This document shows, one piece after another, positions 1 through 7,836 of a stretch of 64,000 bases of DNA. Position 1 is the stretch's first letter; each line of letters opens with the position of its first letter. The position numbers and the translations under genes are program-made. Under the pieces are notes generated by a model. The model ran no database searches. It was not told where the DNA came from and saw only the letters and a list, made by a program, of their open reading frames with translations. This stretch comes from Methylomonas fluvii (lineage in GTDB: Bacteria; Pseudomonadota; Gammaproteobacteria; Methylococcales; Methylomonadaceae), in contig NZ_JACXST010000001.1 of assembly GCF_014850975.1 (NCBI RefSeq), forward strand, positions 1,612,001 to 1,676,000, written 5' to 3'.

Positions 1-1
1 C

Positions 2-145
2 GGATTGGCGGATGCTGGGGGTAACGCCTTGTCGGCAAACGCAGCGCCGCTTAATATCAACACAGTGGCCGCCGTGCCGTTACCGGGGATGGTTTGGCCG
101 CTGATTGGTGGATTTTGGGTGGTTTTGAGGGGGCGTAAGGTTTAG
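2..145 (+). CDS. C-terminus of a VPLPA/PEP-CTERM-like sorted protein (5' end outside window)
   Basis: Frame 2 is open from the first base to a TAG at 143-145. The last 25 residues have the three-part layout of the exosortase sorting signal: a short VPLPG motif (codons from 74), a hydrophobic stretch rich in W, V, L and G, and a basic tail (RGRK) before the stop. In the known VPLPA- and PEP-CTERM families this tail anchors an exported protein until an exosortase removes it, often in bacteria that make exopolysaccharide. The preceding residues are A, G, N and S rich, as in the low-complexity linkers of such proteins. The body of the protein lies upstream of the window, so its function cannot be read. 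Assignment rests on the tail alone. Confidence 0.6.
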   Translation, partial: GLADAGGNALSANAAPLNINTVAAVPLPGMVWPLIGGFWVVLRGRKV

Positions 146-265
146 TCAATGTAGCCGGGAGAAGCAAAGCGTAATTCAGAGTGCAACTTTGGGAATAATC
201 CGAATTTCGTTGCGCTTGATTGGGTCTAGTTGCTAAGCATGTGTTCGGGTTATATTCGGAAACTT

Positions 266-271
266 TATAAT
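266..271 (+). promoter_or_regulatory. Possible -10 box for the HNH gene
   Basis: A perfect TATAAT lies 33 bases before the ATG at 304, in an AT-rich leader. No good -35 hexamer is visible at the right spacing, so this is tentative. Confidence 0.3.
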
Positions 272-303
272 CATTTGTTAAGCATCTTAAGTAAAATTCG
301 AAT

Positions 304-1299
304 ATGGCGAAAAAGAAAAAGCGAATCGAAATCCCTCCTGAGGTCGCAGCGCAGGTTTTGTTCAGCTCAGACCGCACGTGCTGCGTCTGCAGGACAAAGG
401 GCAAGCCTGTGCAGATTCACCACATAGACGATAATCCATCGCACAATGTCGAACAAAACCTGTCGGTGTTGTGTTTTGATTGCCATCGGGAAACTCAGAT
501 TCGTGGAGGTTTTGATCGAAAGCTCGATGCCAATCAAGTTATTCTCTACAGAAACGATTGGATAAGAACCATTGCCGCGAGCAGAGCGACATCTGAAGTA
601 AATCGTGAACTCGATCAAGATGGTGATGCCCTTGACATAGAACTCATTACCAGCATCGCGGAAATCTACCGAGAGAATGAGCAATTCGAACTCCTTGCAG
701 TTCATTACAACGCAATAGGTAATGTAGAGTTACGTGACAAGTATGTTGAGCTCGCGCTCAATGATGCCCCCTCAGATGATTCAATCTTCTATCTGCGAGC
801 CACAATTCAGGGACGACCTGACCTCATTCCCCAGTCAGTCGTAGATCGTCATCTCGCAACTTACGTTGATAGAGAAAATGCTGAACAGCACGCGCGCGCA
901 CTATTTGCTATTGAGCGCCGCCTTGATGCTGCGGTTGAGTATATAAGAGGAGTTAATCAGTCTTTGCAGGAAGGAAATTGGTTCTCCGCTGCATACTACC
1001 TACGCGAGTTTAATGAAGGACAACTGGTTGATGAGCTCCTAATTGCGGCATACCGGAAGGCATCTGACGAGGGAAGCCTCTGGTGGCAAGTTCGAGCATT
1101 GCAGGAGCTTGGCTGGGAGTCAGAACTCAAGGAGCTTATCCTCAGCAAGAAAGAGGACATCACTTCTTCAAAAGATGTTCTGCTATTGGAACTGCTTGCC
1201 GAGTCAGAAGGAGATATTGATAAAGCTAGAGCCTTTCGCAAGGAAATGGCTAGAAATTTAATGAGTTGGCAGGCTGAGGAAGAGGACAAAGATGCCTAA
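304..1299 (+). CDS. HNH-domain protein with C-terminal helical region
   Basis: This 331-aa protein starts at an ATG followed by a run of lysines. An HNH/McrA-like zinc-finger nuclease fold is visible near the N-terminus: C26/C27 and C29, the HH pair at 39-40, N52, then C57 and C60 followed by H61, with the IHHIDDNPSHN and LCFDCH signatures. Residues from about 115 to 331 are alpha-helical, acidic and TPR-like in texture (repeated A, L, Y, E patterns) but match no family I can name. The gene stands alone between a sorted-protein gene and a small membrane protein, and it looks more AT-rich than its neighbours, which suggests acquisition. An HNH domain plus a repeat scaffold is common in defence or mobile-element nucleases. 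The nuclease fold is well supported; the role is inference. Confidence 0.7.
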   Translation: MAKKKKRIEIPPEVAAQVLFSSDRTCCVCRTKGKPVQIHHIDDNPSHNVEQNLSVLCFDCHRETQIRGGFDRKLDANQVILYRNDWIRTIAASRATSEVNRELDQDGDALDIELITSIAEIYRENEQFELLAVHYNAIGNVELRDKYVELALNDAPSDDSIFYLRATIQGRPDLIPQSVVDRHLATYVDRENAEQHARALFAIERRLDAAVEYIRGVNQSLQEGNWFSAAYYLREFNEGQLVDELLIAAYRKASDEGSLWWQVRALQELGWESELKELILSKKEDITSSKDVLLLELLAESEGDIDKARAFRKEMARNLMSWQAEEEDKDA

Positions 1300-1517
1300 C
1301 CTCGCGTTCGGCGGGACTGCCGCGAAGCAGCCCTGTAGGTCAGGGTGCGCGTCAGCGTTCCCTGGCATATCCAAAGCTGGTATTGCAATGTCACATAACC
1401 GCTTACGCGGCAACTGGACCTACGGCTACGATTCGCACGAAACTCGAAAGCCGCAACCCAGTTGGCATCAAGCGTGAAATTTTGTTCCGGGAGGTTTAAA
1501 TCAGTTTCATACGGCTG

Positions 1518-1775
1518 TTGCACCTAGCAGGTGCCATTTTTGCGGTCTCTTTGGGCGTCGGCTTATGGAAGTATTGGACATCAATCTGCAACGAAGCGTG
1601 TGCGCCGGGGCGGTCGGTAATGATGATTTTGCTGAGCTTCCTGCTGCCGGCCGCGGCATATTGGATGCTGCTGGTCTGGACGGCGGCACGGCCCAGGCCT
1701 GTTGCCCGCGTTATTGCCGCTGTTTTGACGTTAGCCAGTCTGATGGCGGCGATTTGGCTAAGCTTGTTTGACTGA
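1518..1775 (+). CDS. Small predicted inner-membrane protein
   Basis: About 85 aa with three hydrophobic segments (residues ~2-17, ~32-52 and ~63-82) separated by a short C-rich loop and a basic RPRPVAR loop, as in small three-helix membrane proteins. No family recognised. The start is uncertain. The TTG at 1518 has no ribosome site at normal distance, whereas a good GGGAGG at 1489-1494 sits five bases before an in-frame ATC at 1500 and 14 bases before an ATA at 1509; the frame is closed by TAA at 1497. The gene ends 17 bases from the 3' end of convergent ubiH. Confidence 0.5.
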   Translation: MHLAGAIFAVSLGVGLWKYWTSICNEACAPGRSVMMILLSFLLPAAAYWMLLVWTAARPRPVARVIAAVLTLASLMAAIWLSLFD

Positions 1776-1792
1776 GACTGTGCGGTTCCGGT

Positions 1793-3007
1793 TTATTCCC
1801 GATCACCCAACTTAGGCAATCTATCCGCTAAACCCATCGCATGCCGCGTCAGTAGTTTTTTCGCAAACGGCAGGTGATCCAGCATGGTCAAGCCGGCGTT
1901 GCGGACCGCGGCCAGCGGCAGATTGTCGTTGGAGAACAGCTTCACCACGCTATTGGTAAAGCCTATGGTTTTGCCATGATCTTGTTGGCGTTGCCGGCTG
2001 TAGTTCTTCAGCAGGCGGGCATCGCCCAAATCGCCATCGCGCTCGTGTTGGTCTATCAGCATTTCCGCCAATAAGGCCACATCGCGTATCCCCAGGTTAA
2101 AACCTTGGCCGGCGACCGGATGCAGTTGATGCACGGCGTTGCCGATGATGACGGTGCGGCCGGAGACCATGCTTTCCGCGCGGATCAGGCTTAACGGAAA
2201 GGCCCGGCGCGGCGCGGCCAGTTTCAGTTCGCCCAATCGATAACCGAAGCAGTTTTGCAGCTCGGCGAGAAACTCCCGGTCGCTGACGTTGATCAGGGTT
2301 TCGGCTTGCTCGTGAGTGCGGGTCCAGACCACCGCCGATTGTTTACCCGCTACCGGCAGCAAGGCCAACGGGCCGAATTCGGTGAAGCGTTCGAAGGCGA
2401 TGTTGCGATGTGGTAGCGCCGATTGCACGGTGGTGACCAGCGCGGTTTGGCCGTATTCGGTGATTTGCTGCGGAATTTCCAACAATTTACGCACCGTGGA
2501 GTTGCCGCCGTCGGCGCCGACCAGTAACTGGGCGTTGACGTTTAAGGAACTGCCGTCGTGCTGTTTCAAGCTGACATTGACCGCGTCGCGGCCTGACATT
2601 AAACCGGCGACTCGGGTTTGATACAGACAAACGGTGTCGGTTTTTTCCACCAGATCGGCCATGTGTTGTTCGATGTCGCGGGCGACAATCACATAACCCA
2701 GCGCTTCCACGCCCTGATCCTCAGCCGCCAGCCGGGTTTTACCAAAATGGCCGCGGTCCGAGACGTGAATGTGTTTGATGGCGGTGGCTTTGTCCGCAAC
2801 GCCGCGCCAAGCACCTAAATCATTGAGCAGTTCCACCGTGCCGGCCGCCAAGGCCAGCGCGCGGTCGCCGGCGGGGGAGTGACGCAGTTGCTCGCGGCTA
2901 TTGGCTTCGACCAAGGCTATCTTCAAGCCGCTGTTTTTCAGCGCCAGGGCCAGACAATTCCCGGCTAGGCCGGCGCCGACAATGATTAGGTCGAAATCGT
3001 GTTGCAT
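1793..3007 (-). CDS. ubiH: 2-octaprenyl-6-methoxyphenol hydroxylase UbiH
   Basis: A 404-aa FAD-dependent aromatic hydroxylase of the UbiH/COQ6 family, acting in one ring hydroxylation of ubiquinone synthesis at the inner membrane. The N-terminus has the dinucleotide motif GAGLAGN, followed by the DRALALAAGT segment typical of UbiH rather than UbiF or UbiI. The family motif GADGGNSTVR lies near residue 170 and the second FAD motif, with GNAVHQLHPVAGQGFNLG, near residue 290. It follows pepP by only three bases and is clearly cotranscribed with it. The order UPF0149-pepP-ubiH is the same as in E. coli ygfB-pepP-ubiH. The ubiI gene that follows in E. coli is missing here. Confidence 0.92.
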   Translation of the reverse strand: MQHDFDLIIVGAGLAGNCLALALKNSGLKIALVEANSREQLRHSPAGDRALALAAGTVELLNDLGAWRGVADKATAIKHIHVSDRGHFGKTRLAAEDQGVEALGYVIVARDIEQHMADLVEKTDTVCLYQTRVAGLMSGRDAVNVSLKQHDGSSLNVNAQLLVGADGGNSTVRKLLEIPQQITEYGQTALVTTVQSALPHRNIAFERFTEFGPLALLPVAGKQSAVVWTRTHEQAETLINVSDREFLAELQNCFGYRLGELKLAAPRRAFPLSLIRAESMVSGRTVIIGNAVHQLHPVAGQGFNLGIRDVALLAEMLIDQHERDGDLGDARLLKNYSRQRQQDHGKTIGFTNSVVKLFSNDNLPLAAVRNAGLTMLDHLPFAKKLLTRHAMGLADRLPKLGDRE

Positions 3008-3010
3008 GGT

Positions 3011-4318
3011 TTAGCCTGCCATCAGCGCTTCGATGTCGGCCACGGTTTTGGGCACGCCATGCGTGAGAATTTCATGGCCGTCTTTGGTGACCAACACATC
3101 GTCTTCGATGCGAATGCCGATGCCGCGCCATTGCTTGTCCACCGTCTCGCAGTCGGCTGGGACGTACAGGCCGGGTTCCACGGTTAATACCATGCCCGGT
3201 TCCAGCAAACGCCATTCGTCCTTGATTTTGTAATCGCCGACATCATGCACGTCCATGCCTAGCCAGTGGCCGATGCGGTGCATGTAAAACTGTTTGTACT
3301 TTTCGTCTTCGATCAGTTTTTTGACTTTGCCTTTTAACAAGCCCAGTTCGATTAGGCCTTTGGTGAGGGTTTCTACCGAGGCGTCGTGGGCTTTGTTCCA
3401 GGGATTGCCGGGTTTGATTTCAGCCAGCGCGGCGGCTTGGGCATCCAGCACCAATTGATAAAGTTGTCTTTGCGGCTCGCTGAATTTGCCGGAAACCGGA
3501 AAGGTGCGGGTGATGTCGGCGGCGTAGTGGTCGCATTCCACGCCGGCGTCGATCAGCAGCAAATCGCCTTTGTTGAGTTTGTCTTTGTTTTCGACGTAAT
3601 GCAGCGTACAGGCGTTTTTGCCTCCGGCGACGATGGAAGGGTAGGCCACCGCGCGCAGGCCATCCTGAATAAATTCGTGGATCAACTCGGCTTCGATTTG
3701 ATATTCGTACAAACCGGGTTTGCAGGCTTGCATGGCGCGGATATGGGCTTTGGCTGACACTTCGCCGGCGCGGCGCATCAATTTCAATTCTTCGGCGCTT
3801 TTGAATAAGCGCATTTCGTGGACGATATGCTCCAGTGACACCAATTCTCCTGGTGCGGTGACGCCGGAACGGGATTGCTTGCGGATGTGGTTGATCCACT
3901 CCAGCAGTTTGTGGTCCAGGTCGCTGTCCTTACCCATCGGGTAGAACACCTTGCTTTTGTTTTCCAGCATGCCGGGCAGGATGTCGTCCAGATCGTCAAT
4001 CGGGAACGAATCGTCGGCTTCATAGTGTTTGGTGGCGCCTTCCAGGCCGGCGTGTGCGCCTTCCCACTGGGCTTTTTTCTCGTCGAACTCGCGGCAGAAC
4101 AGAATGTATTCGCCTTGCTCGCGGCCGGGGATGAATACGGCCATCGATTCGGCTTCGTTAAAGCCGGTCAGATAATAAAAGTCGCTGTCTTGACGGAATG
4201 GGTAGTGGACGTCGCGGTTGCGGGTGCGCTGCGGGGCGCTGGCAATGATGGCGATGTTGCCTTTGCCGATTTGCTTCATCAGGCTGGCGCGGCGTTTTTT
4301 GAATTCGCTTTGTTTCAT
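3011..4318 (-). CDS. pepP: Xaa-Pro aminopeptidase PepP
   Basis: A 435-aa cytoplasmic metallopeptidase that removes an N-terminal residue preceding proline. The N-terminal domain begins with FKKRRASLMKQIGKGNIAII, close to the usual aminopeptidase P start. The C-terminal pita-bread domain shows the di-manganese ligands in order: DAG and the D of ADITRTFPV, the H of HRIGHWLGMDVHD, the E of EPGLYV, and the E of IRIEDDVLVT. Length matches E. coli PepP (about 440 aa). It sits between the UPF0149 gene (15-base gap) and ubiH (3-base gap), so the three form an operon. Confidence 0.95.
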   Translation of the reverse strand: MKQSEFKKRRASLMKQIGKGNIAIIASAPQRTRNRDVHYPFRQDSDFYYLTGFNEAESMAVFIPGREQGEYILFCREFDEKKAQWEGAHAGLEGATKHYEADDSFPIDDLDDILPGMLENKSKVFYPMGKDSDLDHKLLEWINHIRKQSRSGVTAPGELVSLEHIVHEMRLFKSAEELKLMRRAGEVSAKAHIRAMQACKPGLYEYQIEAELIHEFIQDGLRAVAYPSIVAGGKNACTLHYVENKDKLNKGDLLLIDAGVECDHYAADITRTFPVSGKFSEPQRQLYQLVLDAQAAALAEIKPGNPWNKAHDASVETLTKGLIELGLLKGKVKKLIEDEKYKQFYMHRIGHWLGMDVHDVGDYKIKDEWRLLEPGMVLTVEPGLYVPADCETVDKQWRGIGIRIEDDVLVTKDGHEILTHGVPKTVADIEALMAG

Positions 4319-4333
4319 GGTCGATCTACTTGA

Positions 4334-4861
4334 TTAATGCGTTTGCGATGAGCCGAGTTCGGCAAATTGATCGCGGACGGTAAACACGGCGGCGCGCACA
4401 TATTCGCGCAGTTCGATCAAGGCATTTTCGTCGTCTTCGTCGCCGACATCGGTGTCGATTTTGGTGAGCTCTATCATGTCGCGCATCACTTCGGCGGTAT
4501 CGCCCGGCCAATCGGCGCCGGTTTGCGCGTAACCCACCCCAAATAAAAACCCTTGGCACCAGCAGCGTAAGGCTTCCACTTGTTCGTCGAGCGGATCGTC
4601 GTCGTCCGGCATTAGCAAATCGAAGGCGAAATCGTCGTTTTGATTTTCCAGTAATACCCGGGTTTTTTCGAACACGCCATGCAGCAGCGCCTTATCCTCG
4701 TCGATCAATTGTTGCTCGTCGTCGATGAGTTCCCGTAGCCAGTTTTCCGCATCGGCGCGGATTTCGACACAGAGCATGCCGGTGGCGATACCGTGCGCCT
4801 CGGCAGCGCCGATGTCGGCGTCTTGTTGCTCTAAAATTGTTTCAACCGAACGGTAGGTCAT
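4334..4861 (-). CDS. ygfB: UPF0149 (YgfB/YecA-type) protein
   Basis: A 175-aa acidic helical protein of the UPF0149 family, recognised from its composition, its FLFGVGYAQTG segment and its place just upstream of pepP-ubiH, where ygfB lies in E. coli. In enteric bacteria and Pseudomonas YgfB homologues are small regulators, and PA YgfB affects beta-lactamase expression, but no activity can be read here. It starts with an ATG at 4861 and is divergent from the coiled-coil gene at 4964, so the intervening 102 bases should hold both promoters. It is the first gene of the pepP-ubiH operon. Confidence 0.85.
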   Translation of the reverse strand: MTYRSVETILEQQDADIGAAEAHGIATGMLCVEIRADAENWLRELIDDEQQLIDEDKALLHGVFEKTRVLLENQNDDFAFDLLMPDDDDPLDEQVEALRCWCQGFLFGVGYAQTGADWPGDTAEVMRDMIELTKIDTDVGDEDDENALIELREYVRAAVFTVRDQFAELGSSQTH

Positions 4862-4963
4862 CTGGACTGTGTTTCCTATTAAAGCTGTTTAATAACATGG
4901 CTTATGCTAACATTCTTAGCCATCTACGATGATTATAACGTCATATCGGCCCATACTCCTGCT

Positions 4964-5191
4964 ATGTCTCAAACAGAAAAAGATCCGTCAACCGAACTGG
5001 AAGCATTGGAAGCGAAATTGGATACGCTCATTGCGCAGTTCAATCAAGTTAAAAACGAGAATAAATCCTTGAAAGTTAAACAGGATGCCTTGGTTAAGGA
5101 AAAAGCCAAATTGCTGGAAAAAACGACGTTGGCTAAAACCCGAGTGGAAGCGATGATTGCCCGTTTGAAAGCCATGGAGCATGATTCGTGA
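4964..5191 (+). CDS. TIGR02449-type small coiled-coil protein upstream of zapA
   Basis: A 75-aa, almost entirely coiled-coil protein (heptads such as LEALEAKLDTLIAQFNQVKNEN), rich in K, E, L and A. It matches the TIGR02449 family that precedes zapA in many gammaproteobacteria and resembles the division factor ZapB in form. I chose the ATG at 4964 because the residues after it (MSQTEKDPSTELE) begin the family; an ATG 60 bases upstream would add an unrelated leader. Its TGA overlaps the GTG start of zapA by three bases (GTGA), indicating translational coupling. A role in Z-ring assembly is inferred from this partner. Confidence 0.8.
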   Translation: MSQTEKDPSTELEALEAKLDTLIAQFNQVKNENKSLKVKQDALVKEKAKLLEKTTLAKTRVEAMIARLKAMEHDS

Positions 5192-5487
5192 GTAAAGCCG
5201 TACAGCCCGTTTCGCTGAATATCCTGGATAAGGAATACAAAATTGCTTGTGCCGCCGATGAAAAAGAGGGTTTGATTAACTCTGCCCGGGAACTTGACCG
5301 GCAGATGCGCAAGATCCGCGATACCGGCAAGGTCAGCAGCACTGACCGCATCGCTGTGCTGGCTGCCTTGAACTTGGCCCACGACTTGGTGGCATCCAAT
5401 AAGACTGAAGCCAGCGGCAGTTTGGATATTTGCCAACGCTTGGCCGATTTGCGCAGCAAAATAGAAAACGTTTTGGAAAACCCGTGA
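5188..5487 (+). CDS. zapA: Cell division protein ZapA
   Basis: A 99-aa ZapA, the FtsZ-binding protein that bundles protofilaments at the division site. The N-terminal beta-alpha domain contains VSLNILDKEYKIACAADE and the typical ARELDRQMRKIRDTGK and TDRIAVLAALNLAHDL segments; the C-terminal ~35 residues form the dimerising coiled coil. It starts with GTG overlapping the stop of the upstream coiled-coil gene. 6S RNA follows about 20 bases after the stop, the classic zapA-ssrS order. Confidence 0.93.
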   Translation: MSKAVQPVSLNILDKEYKIACAADEKEGLINSARELDRQMRKIRDTGKVSSTDRIAVLAALNLAHDLVASNKTEASGSLDICQRLADLRSKIENVLENP

Positions 5488-5501
5488 TTCCCCGGTAGAC
5501 T
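5473..5501 (+). promoter_or_regulatory. Probable sigma-70 promoter of 6S RNA
   Basis: TTGGAA at 5473-5478 and TAGACT at 5496-5501 are 17 bases apart and place the start near 5508, where the 6S RNA 5' strand begins. The -35 box lies inside the end of zapA. Judged by eye. Confidence 0.4.
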
Positions 5502-5507
5502 ATAAGT

Positions 5508-5692
5508 CCAATCTCCTGCGGCGTTCGAGCAGTACTGGGTGTTTCCTGAACCTGTTTTTACCCCGGAAACTTTTTGCCATTCATGGTGTGCATGCCTGTT
5601 TATTCAGGAAGCCTGATTGACTGGATTTGGTTTCCACTTGAACCTTCGGTTCAAGGACGAAAGTATCAGACGGCGCAGGCGGGAGATCTCTT
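5508..5692 (+). ncRNA. ssrS: 6S RNA (SsrS)
   Basis: About 185 bases directly after zapA. The 3' half carries the conserved 6S hairpin CTTGAACC-TTC-GGTTCAAGG (from about 5637) and then GGCGCAGGCGGGAGATCTC. The 5' end AATCTCCTGCGGCGTTCGAGC pairs with that 3' end to form the closing stem (ATCTCC with GGAGAT, and GCG with CGC). A T-rich stretch follows at 5694-5702. 6S RNA binds the sigma-70 holoenzyme as a mimic of an open promoter in stationary phase. In most gammaproteobacteria ygfA follows it; here it is followed by a GspE-type ATPase gene. No open reading frame in this stretch is credible. Confidence 0.88.
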
Positions 5693-5915
5693 GATTTTTT
5701 TGTCTCTGTTTCCCGCCCTCGTTCGAATTTCCCCCACGTGTTTGTTGTTAGTCTGCTGTTAACTGGCGCGCAGGGTGGCGTAAGGCCTGGCGACTATAAT
5801 CGCGGCTTAAAATTCGGTGAGCTAGCGCTGTATAGACTATGATCCGTCCTCCAACACCTGTTGATAGCATGCCCCTTTCCTTTTCGCTCCGCTGGACAAC
5901 GACGATTACGCGGCA

Positions 5916-7814
5916 ATGAACATAAGCGACACCAACACTGGCGATTCCTGCAAAAGCTTCACAGAAAACTTCTTGGGCCTATTGGTTGGTCAGGGCCTGA
6001 TCGATGCGGAAAAACTGAAATACGCCTTGCGGGTGCAAAGCAAACTGGAGTCGCCAAAGCCGATTTTGTTGGTGCTTTGCGATCTGGGTTATGTCACCCA
6101 CAAGCAATTGGTCGAGTTGTTTCGTAACCACCCGGTCAAAGTCAAGTTAGGCCTGTTCCTGGTGGAGTTCGGGTTCATCACCAACACCGACCTGGACTTG
6201 GCGCTGGCCGAGCAACGGCAAAAAGCAGGGCGCAAACGCCTGGGCGAAATTCTGGTGGAACGCAATCTGATATCGGAAACGAAAATGCTCGAGGTTTTAG
6301 CGGACCTGATGGGGATTTCGGTTGTCGATTTAAGTACTGCCGTGATCGACCATTCGCTGATGACCAAGCCGATGTTGAAGTCTGCCAACAAGCATTGTTT
6401 TTTGCCTATCGAAAAACAAATGGACGGCGTATTGGTGGCTTTTGGTGATCCGCTGGATCAAAACGCCATCGAAATGGCCCGGCACGTCTTGGGCGCCGAG
6501 ATCATTCCGGCGGTGGGGCGATATTCGCAGATCATGCGTTTTCTGCTCAATTACGAGCGCAATACCGGCGCCGAAAAAGCCGCCACCGGCGAGCAGTCGG
6601 CCGTCGCGGTTGCCAACCTGATCTTTGAAGACGCGATACGCCAGGGAGCCAGCGATATACATATCGAACCGCTGGAGCATAAGGTTCGGGTGCGGCAACG
6701 GATTGACGGCGTAATGGTGCACTACCGGGATTTTCCGGTCGAAATCGCCCAGGCCTTGATTAGCCGGATTAAAGTGATGGCCGGCGCCGATATTGCCGAA
6801 AAGCGCCGGCATCAAGACGGGCGGGTCATGTTCGAACAGGCCAGCAGCAATCGCGTGATCGATATGCGCGCTTCGTTTTTCAGTACCATCAACGGCGAAA
6901 AAATCGTGTTGCGGCTATTGAACCGCAAGACAGAATTGCTGGATATACACGAAGTGGGCATGGCGCCCTTGATGCTGGAACGCTTCATTCAAGATTCGCT
7001 CGATGTACCGACCGGCGTTGTGATTATCACCGGACCGACCGGTTCGGGTAAAACCACGACACTGTATAGTGCAGTGGATTACCTGAACGCACCGGAAGTC
7101 AGCATCGTTACCGCCGAAGACCCGGTTGAATACGTAATTGACGGCGTCGCGCAATGTTCGATCAATCCGAAGATCAATCTGACTTACGAAGAAACCCTGC
7201 GCCACATCGTGCGTCAGGATCCGGACATCATCGTACTCGGCGAAATTCGCGACAAGTTTTCCGCGGACACCGCGATCCAGGCGGCCCTGACCGGCCACAA
7301 AGTGTTGACCACATTTCACACCGAGGACAGCATCGGCGGCCTGTTGCGGCTGCTGAATATGGAAATCGAGGCTTTTCTGATTTCTTCGACCGTGGTTTCG
7401 GTAGTCGCTCAGCGCCTGTTGCGCAGAGTGTGCCGGCATTGTGCCGAACCGTCCAAGCCCGATCCGGCTTTGCTGCGTCGGTTGAATGTGACGCCGGATG
7501 ATATTGTCGGCGCTCAATTTTTGTTGGGCAAGGGCTGTGAAAAGTGCCGTTTTACCGGATACTCCGGCCGGGTGTGCGTGTTCGAGCTATTGTCGATGAA
7601 CGAATTGGTCAAAGATGCGATATTGCAGCGTAAAACCTCCTACGAAATCCGGCGGGTTAGCCTGGAGACGGCGGGCTTGGTTACCCTGCTCGAGGATGGT
7701 TTGGTGAAGGCCGCTGCCGGCACCACCTCACTACAGGAAGTGATCCGCAATCTGCCGCGTTTTGGAAAACCCCGCCCTTTATACGAACTGCGCCGCTTGT
7801 TGGGCAGTCGATGA
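5916..7814 (+). CDS. GspE/PulE/PilB-family secretion or pilus ATPase
   Basis: A 632-aa hexameric ATPase of the type II secretion/type IV pilus class. The N-terminal ~230 residues contain two MshEN-like segments (LRVQSKLE..., LGEILVERNLISE), a fold that in MshE binds cyclic-di-GMP. The catalytic half has Walker A GPTGSGKTTT near residue 372, the Asp box TAEDPVEY, Walker B IVLGEIRD and the His box TGHKVLTTFHTED. The C-terminal four-cysteine zinc motif is present (CRHC from residue 506, CEKC from residue 541). No pilus or secretion gene is adjacent except a pseudopilin 13 kb away, so its machine is not shown. An HDOD gene follows after 22 bases and is probably cotranscribed. Confidence 0.85.
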   Translation: MNISDTNTGDSCKSFTENFLGLLVGQGLIDAEKLKYALRVQSKLESPKPILLVLCDLGYVTHKQLVELFRNHPVKVKLGLFLVEFGFITNTDLDLALAEQRQKAGRKRLGEILVERNLISETKMLEVLADLMGISVVDLSTAVIDHSLMTKPMLKSANKHCFLPIEKQMDGVLVAFGDPLDQNAIEMARHVLGAEIIPAVGRYSQIMRFLLNYERNTGAEKAATGEQSAVAVANLIFEDAIRQGASDIHIEPLEHKVRVRQRIDGVMVHYRDFPVEIAQALISRIKVMAGADIAEKRRHQDGRVMFEQASSNRVIDMRASFFSTINGEKIVLRLLNRKTELLDIHEVGMAPLMLERFIQDSLDVPTGVVIITGPTGSGKTTTLYSAVDYLNAPEVSIVTAEDPVEYVIDGVAQCSINPKINLTYEETLRHIVRQDPDIIVLGEIRDKFSADTAIQAALTGHKVLTTFHTEDSIGGLLRLLNMEIEAFLISSTVVSVVAQRLLRRVCRHCAEPSKPDPALLRRLNVTPDDIVGAQFLLGKGCEKCRFTGYSGRVCVFELLSMNELVKDAILQRKTSYEIRRVSLETAGLVTLLEDGLVKAAAGTTSLQEVIRNLPRFGKPRPLYELRRLLGSR

Positions 7815-7836
7815 ACAAATAAAACAATCCAGTCCT

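Noticed and set aside
1290-1340. attC-like end after the HNH gene (GCCTAAC followed by GC-rich palindromic DNA)
   Set aside because: The opening core GCCTAAC is present, but no matching GTTAGGC-type core follows within 200 bases, so a complete integron cassette site is not supported.
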